Below, in pieces: positions 1-7,573 of a DNA stretch of 57,173 nt. Origin of the DNA: an uncultured Clostridia bacterium (lineage in GTDB: Bacteria; Bacillota; Clostridia; Christensenellales; Aristaeellaceae); NCBI GenBank assembly GCA_946407745.1, contig CAMJPQ010000013.1:1-57173 (forward strand), given 5' to 3'. Position numbers and translations under genes: made by a program. The stretch's first letter is position 1; every line of letters begins with the position of its first letter. The notes beneath the pieces are model-generated. The model worked only from the letters and a program-made list of their open reading frames with translations, was not told the DNA's origin and did not search any database.

Positions 1-33
1 AGGGGAAGGCCTGCTCTATCGCCTGCCAGTCAG

Positions 34-73
34 CCTTCCCATTTGGGGAAGGTGGCCGAAGGCCGGATGAGGT
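34..73. repeat. Short palindromic intergenic repeat, copy 1
   Basis: A CCTTCCC/GGGAAGG hairpin is followed by a GC-rich inverted repeat (GGCCGAAGGCC) and ends in GGATGAGGT. Related units with the same order (CCTTCCC hairpin, GC hairpin, GGATGAGGT) occur at 6437-6493 and 7115-7166. The middle hairpin differs in sequence in each copy but stays self-complementary. It lies outside any credible gene. Confidence 0.7.
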
Positions 74-80
74 CTGCCTC

Positions 81-380
81 GCATCCCCGCACCCCACACA
101 TCTCCGTATGCGTAACCAAAGAACAACCCATAGGCGCCCCAAAAGCGCAAAAGTGTGCTGTTTATGCCTCGCGGCACAACACAAGCATCACCACACAAGG
201 TTATGCAATACGGTTTACCCCGCGTGTGACGGAGAACCTGGGGGTCCGGGGGGACCGATCACACTTTCGAGTCCCCCCGGTGGGCTTTTGGTGCTTTTCG
301 CCCAGACGAAAAGCACGCCAGACACAGAACCCACAAGCATATGAGCGCCCGCCGCAGGCGGGTATCAGCGCCGCGCAACG
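81..380 (+). repeat. Large non-coding inverted repeat, arm 1
   Basis: About 300 bases that recur as the reverse complement at 6660-7046. The best-matching part is 81-279 against 6849-7046. The arm includes a perfect 10-bp hairpin at 291-316 (GTGCTTTTCG, six-base loop, CGAAAAGCAC). Open frames here are rejected: they have no family resemblance and cross the repeat structure. Together with the 34-73 unit this accounts for the gene-free stretch 1-458; nothing else is recognised there. Confidence 0.75.
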
Positions 381-458
381 GGCACTGCAAAAAAAGCCGC
401 GCGCAGCGCTAAAGCCCCGCAGGGGAAAGCCCGCGCGCAGCGCACCCCCCCACGCAGG

Positions 459-487
459 AAAAAGCCGCGCGACGCCCTCGCGCGGCT
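459..487 (-). terminator. Rho-independent terminator after the Ogl-like gene
   Basis: On the minus strand a perfect 10-bp stem (AGCCGCGCGA / TCGCGCGGCT, loop GGGCG) is followed by TTTTTCC, 15 bases after the stop codon of the minus-strand gene ending at 503. Confidence 0.85.
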
Positions 488-502
488 CTCAATCACATCA
501 CA

Positions 503-1567
503 TTACCAGTCTTCCTTCACCTGCTTCAGGTCGATCGTGCACACCTGCGCAGTCCCGTTCTCATCGGGATTGGAGAAGAGAATCATATCGCCCGAGCGGT
601 TGAACGAGGGATGCAGATGATCCGCGCCGGTTTTGCACGTGCCGGTGGTGGCAATCAGCTTCTGCTTGCCGGTGGCGCGCTCAAACAGCACCACGCCCTC
701 CTGAATGTCGGTGCCAAGATAGCTGATGCGGTCGGCGCAGAGCCACTTGCGGTCGCGGCTGATGCAGGGGTGCAGCAGCTGAGTGCTGCGGGCCTCCACG
801 TCGAAATGACGCCCGTCCTTGTCGCCGATAATGATGTTGCCCGTGTGCACCAGGCCGGCCTTTCCGTCCACAAAGCCGGGCGGATCCAGCTTCATCAGCG
901 CCATTTCCGCGCCGTCGGCGCTCCACACCTCATGGGTGATCCACTCGTTGGCATGCTCCACATAGTAGGGGCGCACGCGGCGGCTCTCCACATCGCACAT
1001 CCAGGTGCGCTGCAGGGCGTCGCCCATGGTCTCGTGGATGTAGAAAATCAGGTTTTCATCGGTGGGGCAAATTTGCGCATGGCCGAGGTGATGGTCGCTC
1101 ATGTGCACCACTTCCGCCTCTGTCTTGCCCGGGTCAAGAACCACCAGTGCAAAGATTTTGTTGGCCAGGTGATAGCTGCACGCCACACGGCCGGTGTTCG
1201 CGGCGGTGAGATGGCCGGTCACGTTGCCGCCACTGGGCAGGTTGCCCAGGAACTCCGGGTGGTTGTCATCCAGGTGGATGGCATAGACCTCCGTCTCATT
1301 CTTGCACACATAGGCGATGTTCTTTTCCCGGTCCAGGGCAAAGCCGCGGTAGCTGTAATCGGTAATGCGCTCCATCTTGCCCGTGGCCCACTCGCAGCGG
1401 TAGGTGCCGCCGTCGTCCTTCCCGTCCAGCTGCTGCTTGTTGAAATAGAAATACCTGTCATCGGTGGAAAAGTTCTCTGAGGTGAAGTACAGCTTGGCGT
1501 TGCGCTCGGGGCCGTCGGTGTAGCGCCGGATCTCATATCCGGTAACGGAGTCGCGGTATTCAACCAT
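503..1567 (-). CDS. Oligogalacturonate lyase-like beta-propeller protein
   Basis: 354 residues with TolB/WD40-like blades and no signal peptide, so probably cytoplasmic. It resembles oligogalacturonate lyase (Ogl), which splits unsaturated digalacturonate late in pectin breakdown. Parallels recalled from Dickeya Ogl: the HEVWSADG segment (Ogl has HEFWIPDG) and HLHPSFNRSGD (Ogl has HPHPSF), which carries two of the metal-binding histidines. A further histidine in LLHPCISRD may be the third. The start is set by AAGGAGG eight bases upstream. It is the last gene of a minus-strand run, 97 bases after the deacetylase gene. No pectate lyase or KdgK/KdgA gene is adjacent, so the pathway link is inferred. 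A non-catalytic propeller is the alternative. Confidence 0.72.
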   Translation of the reverse strand: MVEYRDSVTGYEIRRYTDGPERNAKLYFTSENFSTDDRYFYFNKQQLDGKDDGGTYRCEWATGKMERITDYSYRGFALDREKNIAYVCKNETEVYAIHLDDNHPEFLGNLPSGGNVTGHLTAANTGRVACSYHLANKIFALVVLDPGKTEAEVVHMSDHHLGHAQICPTDENLIFYIHETMGDALQRTWMCDVESRRVRPYYVEHANEWITHEVWSADGAEMALMKLDPPGFVDGKAGLVHTGNIIIGDKDGRHFDVEARSTQLLHPCISRDRKWLCADRISYLGTDIQEGVVLFERATGKQKLIATTGTCKTGADHLHPSFNRSGDMILFSNPDENGTAQVCTIDLKQVKEDW

Positions 1568-1664
1568 GGTGTTTTCCTCCTTGATGGTTTATGATCATTG
1601 CAGAAACCTGTCTGCAGGAACAGGAAACTCATTTTCAGCAGCCGCGCCCTGGCAGCCCGGCGTA

Positions 1665-2468
1665 TTACAGCCTCACCAGCTCGCCCGCGGGCAGCTCGAT
1701 GGGAGCGCCGTCGTTCACTGAAATCCAGCAGGAAGAGGCATTCGGGTTGTACACAAAGCTGTTGTCGGCGGCAAAGCGCAGGCGGCGGAAGTCCGCCATG
1801 GCATCGATGAATTCGATGTTGGTGCAGTACCAAACGTCATCCCTGCCGCCCACAAGCCGGCAGAAATCCTCGATCAGGTCCCAGTTGTCCTTGTCGTCAA
1901 ACTCATAGCTGTGGCCCCACACATACATGAGGTACAGATACTGCCGCTTGAACAGGGCGTTGAACTGCTCGCCCAGCTCCAGCAGGCGGTGATTGTGGTG
2001 GCAGGTGGCCTGCCAGCGGTAGGGATCCTCCGGCAGAGCAAACGAATCAGAGGAGCCGACCACGCGGCCGTATTCGATGCCCAGCGCGGGCAGCAGCCTT
2101 GTGATTTCCTCTGACAGCGAGCCGTTGGGATAAGCCAGGCCGCGCACAGGGCAGCCCGTCATCTTCTCCAGGGCCACGCGGTCCGCCAGCACCTCGTCCG
2201 CCACCTCCGCCAGGGGGCTGCGGGCAATGGTGGGATGCGTCACGGTATGGCAGGCCACCTCGTGGCCCTTGTACAGTTCCGGCACCTCCTCCGGGCGGAT
2301 GCGCCGCTCGTCGCGGTCAAACAGGCCGCTGTTGAGGTTGAAGGTTCCCCGGATGCCATAGCGGTTGAAGATCTCCACCAGGCGGCGGTCGGCGATCTTT
2401 CCGTCGTCATAGCTCATCGTCAATGCCTTGTGATAGCCGCCGGGATAGCAGCAGTATACCTTGTTCAT
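1665..2468 (-). CDS. Polysaccharide deacetylase family (CE4/NodB-like) protein
   Basis: 267 residues. The NodB-homology motifs are visible: SYDDG near residue 19 (motif 1, catalytic and metal aspartates) and HTVTHPTI near residue 75 (motif 2, two metal histidines). Family members remove acetyl groups from chitin, peptidoglycan or xylan. There is no signal peptide, which argues against direct action on the cell wall; the substrate may be an imported oligosaccharide. A short beta-rich tail follows the domain. It starts five bases after the aminotransferase stop, with AAGGAGG nine bases before the ATG, so the two are probably cotranscribed. Confidence 0.8.
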   Translation of the reverse strand: MNKVYCCYPGGYHKALTMSYDDGKIADRRLVEIFNRYGIRGTFNLNSGLFDRDERRIRPEEVPELYKGHEVACHTVTHPTIARSPLAEVADEVLADRVALEKMTGCPVRGLAYPNGSLSEEITRLLPALGIEYGRVVGSSDSFALPEDPYRWQATCHHNHRLLELGEQFNALFKRQYLYLMYVWGHSYEFDDKDNWDLIEDFCRLVGGRDDVWYCTNIEFIDAMADFRRLRFAADNSFVYNPNASSCWISVNDGAPIELPAGELVRL

Positions 2469-2473
2469 TGCAT

Positions 2474-3649
2474 TCAGCCTCCTTGCTCCAACGCTGTTTT
2501 CAGCCGCCGCACCGCCTCGGGGATGTTCCTGCGCGGGCAGGCGATATTGATGCGCATGTGCCCTTCTCCGGCCTCTTCCCCGAAAAAGGTACCCTCCGTA
2601 AAGATGACGCCGGCCTTCTCTGTGCGCTCCGTCAGTTCCCTGCAGGTCAGGCCGCAGGCAGTCAGGTCCAGCCAGCCCAGATAGGTCGCTTCCAGGGGCG
2701 TGAGCACCGCGCGGGGCAGCTGTGCGCGGACCTCCTCACGCAGCGCGGCGCGGTTCCGGTCCAGATAGCGCAGCAGCGCGTCCAGCCAGCCGCGGCCCTC
2801 GTTGTACGCAGCCTCCGCGGCCACCAGCCCCATCAGGTTGCCGCTGGTCACGCCATTGGCCTCCAGCGTTTTGCGGAAGGCCGCGCGCAGCGCCTCGTCC
2901 ACGCACACGGCGGAAGCGATCTGCAGCCCCGCCAGGTTGAACGTTTTGCTCGGCGCGCACAGGCTCACCACCCGCTCCTTCTGCACAGACAAAAGCGGCA
3001 CAAAACGCTGCGGCGAGAACACAAAGTCCGCGTGAATCTCGTCAGAGCACACATACGCGCCATAGCGGCCGCAGACCGCCATCAGTTCCTCCAGCTCCTC
3101 CCGCGTCCAGGCGCGCCCCACCGGGTTGTGCGGCGAGCAGAGCAGCACCAGCCGCGCGCCCTCGCGCAGTCTCGCCTCCACCGCGTCCAGGTCCATGGTG
3201 TACCGGCCTGCCGCGTCCTTTTTCAGCGGCGCGTCAGCCAGGGTGCGGCCGGTTGCCTCCACCGAGAAGCGGAAGGGGCCGTACACCGGGCTCATGATGA
3301 CCACGCTATCGCCCGGCGCGGTGAGGGTGTGAATCGCCGTTTTCAGGCCGGAGATGACACACGGCAGCAGCGTCACGGCCTCCCCGGCAAAGCTCAGTCC
3401 GTGCCGGTCGCGCCAGAAGGCGGCCAGGGCGGCGTTGTGCCTCTCCGTCAGCTCCGTATAGCCATAGGTCGGGTGCGCGGCGCGCTTCAGCAGCGCCTCC
3501 GTCACAGCGGGCGGGCTTGGGAAGTCCATATCCGCCACCCACATGGGCAGCGCTCCTTCGCCGTGCGCCCTGCGGCACTCGTCCCACTTGACGCTGTCTG
3601 TGTCCACGCGGTACAGTCCGGCGTCAAAGAATTCCTCCGTAAACTGCAT
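2474..3649 (-). CDS. PatB/MalY-type PLP aminotransferase (cystathionine beta-lyase family)
   Basis: 391 residues, a fold-type I PLP enzyme. MWVADMDF near the N terminus is the hallmark of the MalY/PatB group; SPHNPVGR, CSDEIHADF and SKTFNLAG (PLP-binding lysine) follow in order. The group cleaves C-S bonds (cystathionine, cysteine); MalY also represses maltose genes in enterics. The ATG at 3649 is preferred over an upstream GTG because AAGGAG sits eight bases before it; it then shares one base with the stop of the methyltransferase gene (TGATG), implying translational coupling. Confidence 0.85.
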   Translation of the reverse strand: MQFTEEFFDAGLYRVDTDSVKWDECRRAHGEGALPMWVADMDFPSPPAVTEALLKRAAHPTYGYTELTERHNAALAAFWRDRHGLSFAGEAVTLLPCVISGLKTAIHTLTAPGDSVVIMSPVYGPFRFSVEATGRTLADAPLKKDAAGRYTMDLDAVEARLREGARLVLLCSPHNPVGRAWTREELEELMAVCGRYGAYVCSDEIHADFVFSPQRFVPLLSVQKERVVSLCAPSKTFNLAGLQIASAVCVDEALRAAFRKTLEANGVTSGNLMGLVAAEAAYNEGRGWLDALLRYLDRNRAALREEVRAQLPRAVLTPLEATYLGWLDLTACGLTCRELTERTEKAGVIFTEGTFFGEEAGEGHMRINIACPRRNIPEAVRRLKTALEQGG

Positions 3650-4260
3650 CACTCCGTCTCCTTCTCAAGCGGCTGCATGGCTTTGAGCACCCAGAAGCCC
3701 TTTTCCCTGCTGACGCGCTCCACCTGCCCAAACAGGGTCTGGAGATACCTCATTGCGCTCTCCGCTCCCTGCTGCTTGCGGATGACCAGATACAGCGCAC
3801 CGCCCTCCTTCAGGTGCTGCGCGCACTCGGCGAACAGGCGGTAAATCACCTGCTTGCCCGCGCGGATGGGCGGATTGGTCACAATGAAGTCAAACTCATC
3901 CCTCTGCAGGGCGCTGAAGCCGTCGCTTTCCACAGTGCGGCAGGCGACGCGGTTGCGCTCGGCGTTCTTTTCGGCAAGAGAAAGGGCGCGGCGGTTCACA
4001 TCCGCCATGGTCACATCCGCGCCTGCGTTTGCCGCCGCCAGCGCGATACCGACGGCACCCCACCCGCAGCCGAGGTCCAGCGCGGTGCCCTTGACCTCCG
4101 GCAGCGCGTCCAGCAGGATCCTGGAGCCCTCGTCCAGCTCTCCGCGCGAAAACACCCCGCTGTCGGTCTCAAAGCGCAGCTGCGCGCCGCGGTAGGCAAA
4201 AGCGCACTCCGCGGGGCGTGATGCGCTGTGCGGGTCAGCGGTGAAATACTGGTCGTTCAT
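3649..4260 (-). CDS. RsmC/YbxB-like class I SAM-dependent methyltransferase
   Basis: 203 residues. The SAM-binding motif is DLGCGWGAVG and the catalytic motif VTNPPIRAGK, the N-P-P signature of methylases acting on exocyclic amino groups of guanine or adenine. FSRGELDEGSRILLDALP near residue 40 is typical of the Firmicutes YbxB branch. E. coli RsmC methylates G1207 of 16S rRNA; a similar role is likely here. The gene is 21 bases downstream of the small membrane protein gene and coupled to the aminotransferase gene. Confidence 0.85.
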   Translation of the reverse strand: MNDQYFTADPHSASRPAECAFAYRGAQLRFETDSGVFSRGELDEGSRILLDALPEVKGTALDLGCGWGAVGIALAAANAGADVTMADVNRRALSLAEKNAERNRVACRTVESDGFSALQRDEFDFIVTNPPIRAGKQVIYRLFAECAQHLKEGGALYLVIRKQQGAESAMRYLQTLFGQVERVSREKGFWVLKAMQPLEKETE

Positions 4261-4281
4261 TCTCTCTCCATGCCATCCGGT

Positions 4282-4767
4282 CTATTCGATCGCGGCCACC
4301 ACGTTTCTCAGGTCGTTGATCTGCTGGGTCAGCTCTGTCTGCAGATTGCCGGTCTGTGTGCCGTTGGTAATCAGCGTCGCATAGTACTGGTCTATGATAT
4401 AAAACAGATTGGTAAAATAGCTCTCCTCAATCAGCGGGCTGCCGCTCAGCCCCTGCTCGGTCTGGTTGAGCACCGACATGGCGTACAGCTCGCTGCGTAT
4501 GCTGGCCAGTGTGGCGTAGCTGTTGGAGGAGGAAGTACGGCTGAGCGTCGTTACCTGCCGCACGGCCAGGTCGCACTCGGTCAGCATGCGCCCGGCAAAC
4601 AGCCTGCGCGCATCGGCACGGTAGCGGATGGACGGCAGCCCGACAATCAGCACGGCAATGAGGGCAGCCAGCAGCACAAAAATGGCGATGGTCTGCGCTC
4701 TGGAGCCGGAACGGCGGTAGGTCTGTCCCACCACAATGCCGCCCCGGCGGGGGGAATATCGATTCAT
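4282..4767 (-). CDS. Small single-pass membrane protein of unknown function
   Basis: 161 residues. A basic N terminus is followed by one membrane segment at about residues 24-44 (IAIFVLLAALIAVLIVG). The rest, rich in Ser, Thr, Gln and Asn and probably helical, should be outside the cell. No family was recognised. The ATG at 4767 has GGAGG five bases upstream; a GTG six bases earlier is less likely. It is the first gene after the promoter at 4805-4833 and precedes the RsmC-like gene by 21 bases. Confidence 0.7.
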   Translation of the reverse strand: MNRYSPRRGGIVVGQTYRRSGSRAQTIAIFVLLAALIAVLIVGLPSIRYRADARRLFAGRMLTECDLAVRQVTTLSRTSSSNSYATLASIRSELYAMSVLNQTEQGLSGSPLIEESYFTNLFYIIDQYYATLITNGTQTGNLQTELTQQINDLRNVVAAIE

Positions 4768-4804
4768 GCGCACCTCCAGGCGCCGTTTCCCGGCGCTTTC
4801 TGTA

Positions 4805-4833
4805 ATTGTAACACATGATCGAATATTCGTAAA
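4805..4833 (-). promoter_or_regulatory. Sigma-A-type promoter for the minus-strand operon
   Basis: On the minus strand TTTACG, a 17-base spacer and TACAAT with an extended -10 TG. It lies 38 bases upstream of the 4767 start and probably drives the run down to the terminator at 459-487. Confidence 0.7.
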
Positions 4834-4912
4834 GAGTTCGTAATATTTTTGTAATACATGGGATGCTTATGTTTTTTCTCCAGCTTCACATCCCCGCACG
4901 CCTGGGCAAGGG

Positions 4913-6376
4913 TCAGTTATCAGCCAGGTTGAAGCCGTCCTTCATCTGCTTGGTGGCCTCCAGCAGCACGCGGTTGAGCGTCTCGGTGGCCGCCTTCTTC
5001 GCCATGTCACACAGCTTGCGGTTGGCCTCCTCCAGCAATGACTCCCCGCCCCCCGCGGCGAGCTTTTTATCGTATTCCAGGATGATGCGCCTGCCCTCAG
5101 TGGCCACTTTGGCCTGGTAGCGCTCAATCATCTGTATGCAGGCGGCATAGTGCGGGTCGCACAGCGCGGACAGCAGGCGGGAAGCCCAGTAGAAGTTTTC
5201 GGTGGAGGTATCCAGTGTCACGCGGCTCAGGTAATCCGGCATGGAGGACACATGCGAGTAAACCGGCAGCATGGCCGCAAAGGTCGTCGGCCCGAAGCAG
5301 ATCCATTCCACACCCCTGGCTGCCCCGGGTACGCCGGGACGGATCTGGCAGATGGAGGTGACGCCGGTGCGGTTGATGCCGATGGAGCGGTACATGCCGC
5401 GCTTGCCCGTGTCCTGCCCGGTGTAGGGGTTGTAGGGCGTGCCCTGGTAGTGGGCGGACAGCAGGTATTTCACATCCTCCGCCGTCACCTTCCGGTCGGG
5501 TGTCAGCGCCCAGGGGATGTTGTCGCTCTCCGGGTGGAACTCGGCTTCGGGTCCGTCCCAGGTGTGGCTGTAGGGGGTAAGGTAGCGGCCCATGAACCAG
5601 GCCCTCGGCGTATTGTAAATGTGGTCCATGTCCCTGCGGGAGCCGAAGATGTCCCTTGGGTTGAAGCGGCCGTTCTGGTTCAGGTCCAGGTGATTCTCCG
5701 CGATGAACTCCCTCAGGTCCGCGGAGCAGAGGTGGTATTTCCGCTCACCGAAGGCGTCGTCCAGGTCAAAGCTGTCCATGCCGAACTGGTTCGGCGCGAT
5801 GACGCACATCTCATCCGGCACGCGGCGGGCCATCCAGTGGTGGCCGCCGATGGTCTCCATCCACCAGACCTCGTTCTCGTCGTTGAAGGCGATACCGTTG
5901 CTCTCATAGGTGCCGTACTTCTCCAGCAGTGCCGCCAGGCGCTCGACGCCCTCCCGCGCGGTGCGGATATAGGGCAGCACCAGCACCACAATGTCCTCCT
6001 CGCCGATGCCGCCCGGTGTGCCCTTATCCCGCCTGTTTTTCGGCTTTTGGAAGGTCACCAGGGGGTCGGCGGCCAGCACCCGCGGGTTAGAGGTGATGGT
6101 TTCCGTGGCCGTGATGCCGACGTTCGCCTCATTGATGCCTGTTGCCGCCCAGATGCCCGCCTTGGTGTCCACGCTCGGGCAGGAGGTATAGCGCAGGGGG
6201 TTCTCCGGCAGGTCGATCTCCACGTGGGAAATGACGCTCTTATACTTTTTCGGCTGTTTGGAGGGATCCACCACAATCAGCTTCTTTACGTCGTAGAAGC
6301 CGTCGTCCGTGCGGGCGATCATGGTGGAATGGTCGTTGGATGCGTTTTTGCCTACGAGGATGGTGGTGCAGGGCAT
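4913..6376 (-). CDS. C69-family dipeptidase (PepD type)
   Basis: 487 residues. The start is set at 6376 because AAGGAGG lies six bases upstream; a longer frame would start upstream of this site. The protein begins Met-Pro-Cys-Thr-Thr. In family C69 the cysteine is the N-terminal nucleophile exposed by trimming, so the propeptide here would be two residues. TILVGKNAS and STMIARTDDG match the conserved N-terminal block of lactobacillal PepD, and WWMETIGGHHW lies further on. The family hydrolyses a broad range of dipeptides in the cytoplasm. It is read alone, toward the operon promoter at 4805-4833; no terminator was seen. Confidence 0.88.
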   Translation of the reverse strand: MPCTTILVGKNASNDHSTMIARTDDGFYDVKKLIVVDPSKQPKKYKSVISHVEIDLPENPLRYTSCPSVDTKAGIWAATGINEANVGITATETITSNPRVLAADPLVTFQKPKNRRDKGTPGGIGEEDIVVLVLPYIRTAREGVERLAALLEKYGTYESNGIAFNDENEVWWMETIGGHHWMARRVPDEMCVIAPNQFGMDSFDLDDAFGERKYHLCSADLREFIAENHLDLNQNGRFNPRDIFGSRRDMDHIYNTPRAWFMGRYLTPYSHTWDGPEAEFHPESDNIPWALTPDRKVTAEDVKYLLSAHYQGTPYNPYTGQDTGKRGMYRSIGINRTGVTSICQIRPGVPGAARGVEWICFGPTTFAAMLPVYSHVSSMPDYLSRVTLDTSTENFYWASRLLSALCDPHYAACIQMIERYQAKVATEGRRIILEYDKKLAAGGGESLLEEANRKLCDMAKKAATETLNRVLLEATKQMKDGFNLADN

Positions 6377-6436
6377 GAGGGGCCTCCTTATCATTTAAAA
6401 AGAATTTGAAAACTGTTTTTGCGCTGCGCGCTGGCT

Positions 6437-6493
6437 TCCTTCCCCTGAAAGCGGGAAGGGGGACCGCCGCCGTCAGGCGGTGGTGGATGAGGT
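6437..6493. repeat. Short palindromic intergenic repeat, copy 2
   Basis: A CCTTCCCC...GGGAAGGGGG hairpin, then ACCGCCGCCGTCAGGCGGT as a second hairpin, then GGATGAGGTC: the same order as at 34-73 and 7115-7166. It opens the non-coding stretch between the dipeptidase start and the promoter at 7481. Confidence 0.7.
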
Positions 6494-6499
6494 CCTTCC

Positions 6500-6620
6500 G
6501 TCGGGCAGCAACCCCAATGCTGGCATGCGACCTAAGTCGCCCCAGCTCTGATGGGTTCGAAGCGCCCGGAAAACAGCCCGGTGGGCTGTTTTCAGTGGAG
6601 AACGGGCGGCAGCCCCGGAG
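6500..6620 (+). repeat. Intergenic direct repeat, copy A
   Basis: Shares blocks in the same orientation with 7180-7320: AGCAACCCC, CTCTGATGGG, GAGATGTCGCGCA, and GGAAAACAGCCC through GGCAGCCCCGGAGAGA. It includes an 11-bp hairpin at 6569-6593 (GAAAACAGCCC / GGGCTGTTTTC). It has no coding potential that fits the repeat. Confidence 0.75.
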
Positions 6621-6659
6621 AGATGTCGCGCAGCGACAGAGGGGCCGTCGCTCTGCCCG

Positions 6660-7046
6660 TTTCGCGGCGCGGATACCCGCCTGCGGTGGGCGCTCATATG
6701 CTTGTGGGTTCTTTGAGAGGCTCCACTTTTCGTCCGGGCGAAAAGTGGAGGGAACAGCCCTCTGCGCCCACGCCTTGCTGAGGCAACGCGTGGGTACAGG
6801 CCGTCAATGCACGCATTGACAGCCTTAGTCGGCCTTCGGCCTCCCTTGCGGGGGGACTCGAAAGTGTGATCGGTCCCCCCGGACCCCCAGGTTCTCCGTC
6901 ACACGCGGGGTAAGCCGTATTGCATAACCTTGCGTAAAGTGCATGTGTTGTGCCGCGAGGCATAGACAGCGCACTTTTGCGCTTTTGGGGCGCCCATGGA
7001 TTGTTCTTTGCGGGGGCATACGGGGATGTGTGTTGTGCGGGGATGC
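6660..7046 (-). repeat. Large non-coding inverted repeat, arm 2
   Basis: Reverse complement of 81-380, with about 100 extra bases (6751-6848) relative to arm 1. Its hairpin at 6721-6750 (CTCCACTTTTCG, six-base loop, CGAAAAGTGGAG) matches the 291-316 hairpin in position, but the outer pairs differ and pairing is kept. With the neighbouring repeats it fills the gene-free stretch 6377-7480. Confidence 0.75.
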
Positions 7047-7114
7047 GGAGCAACCCCACTGGCGCTGCGCGCCGGTCTCCCCGGAGGGGGGACTGAATAG
7101 CGACGACAAAGCTT

Positions 7115-7166
7115 GCCTTCCCCTTTAGGGGAAGGTGGCAGCGCCGTGAGGCGCTGACGGATGAGG
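7115..7166. repeat. Short palindromic intergenic repeat, copy 3
   Basis: CCTTCCCC-TTTA-GGGGAAGG, then AGCGCCGTGAGGCGCT, then GACGGATGAGGT. This is the most regular of the three copies, with two clean hairpins in tandem. I recall similar units in other gut Clostridia, but this was not checked. Confidence 0.75.
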
Positions 7167-7179
7167 TCAGCCACGGTAG

Positions 7180-7320
7180 CAACCCCGATTCTGCTACGCA
7201 ACCAAAACTCGCCCCATCTCTGATGGGGAGATGTCGCGCAAGCAACAGAGGGGCCATCCCGGAAAACAGCCCAGTGGGCCGTTTTCAGCGGAGAACGGGC
7301 GGCAGCCCCGGAGAGAGGGA
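7180..7320 (+). repeat. Intergenic direct repeat, copy B
   Basis: The second copy of the 6500-6620 block. Its hairpin at 7262-7286 (GAAAACAGCCC / GGGCCGTTTTC) has one non-Watson-Crick pair. From 7320 to 7480 nothing further is recognised. Confidence 0.7.
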
Positions 7321-7480
7321 CCGCCTGCGGTGGAGGGGGTTCCCTGGAGCCGGACAGCAGCCTCTGAGATGGAACTGCATGCTGTGGATAAGGGTCCGTC
7401 GTCAGCTGCAATCACAGCAGCGGCATGCCGTCACCAGCAGAAATATCACGCAGCTATGACGCAATTGTTACGAAAGTATG

Positions 7481-7509
7481 TTGCATACGTCATAAAACTG
7501 TGATATACT
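7481..7509 (+). promoter_or_regulatory. Promoter of the exported Ig-like protein gene
   Basis: TTGCAT, a 17-base spacer and TATACT with an extended -10 TG, about 65 bases upstream of the start at 7574. Confidence 0.75.
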
Positions 7510-7573
7510 GTTGAGTGGAAATGATTCTGCGCAGGCGGCAACGTCTGCTGATAACCTGACTGAAAGGCCGGTG

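Noticed and set aside
43-603. 186-codon plus-strand open frame in the first repeat
   Set aside because: It crosses repeat hairpins, a terminator and the end of the Ogl-like gene, and the matching repeat copy at 6660-7046 does not preserve it.
2423-3844. 473-codon plus-strand open frame opposite the aminotransferase and methyltransferase genes
   Set aside because: Rich in Arg, His, Gln and Ala with no family motif; it is an antisense shadow of conserved minus-strand genes in GC-rich DNA.
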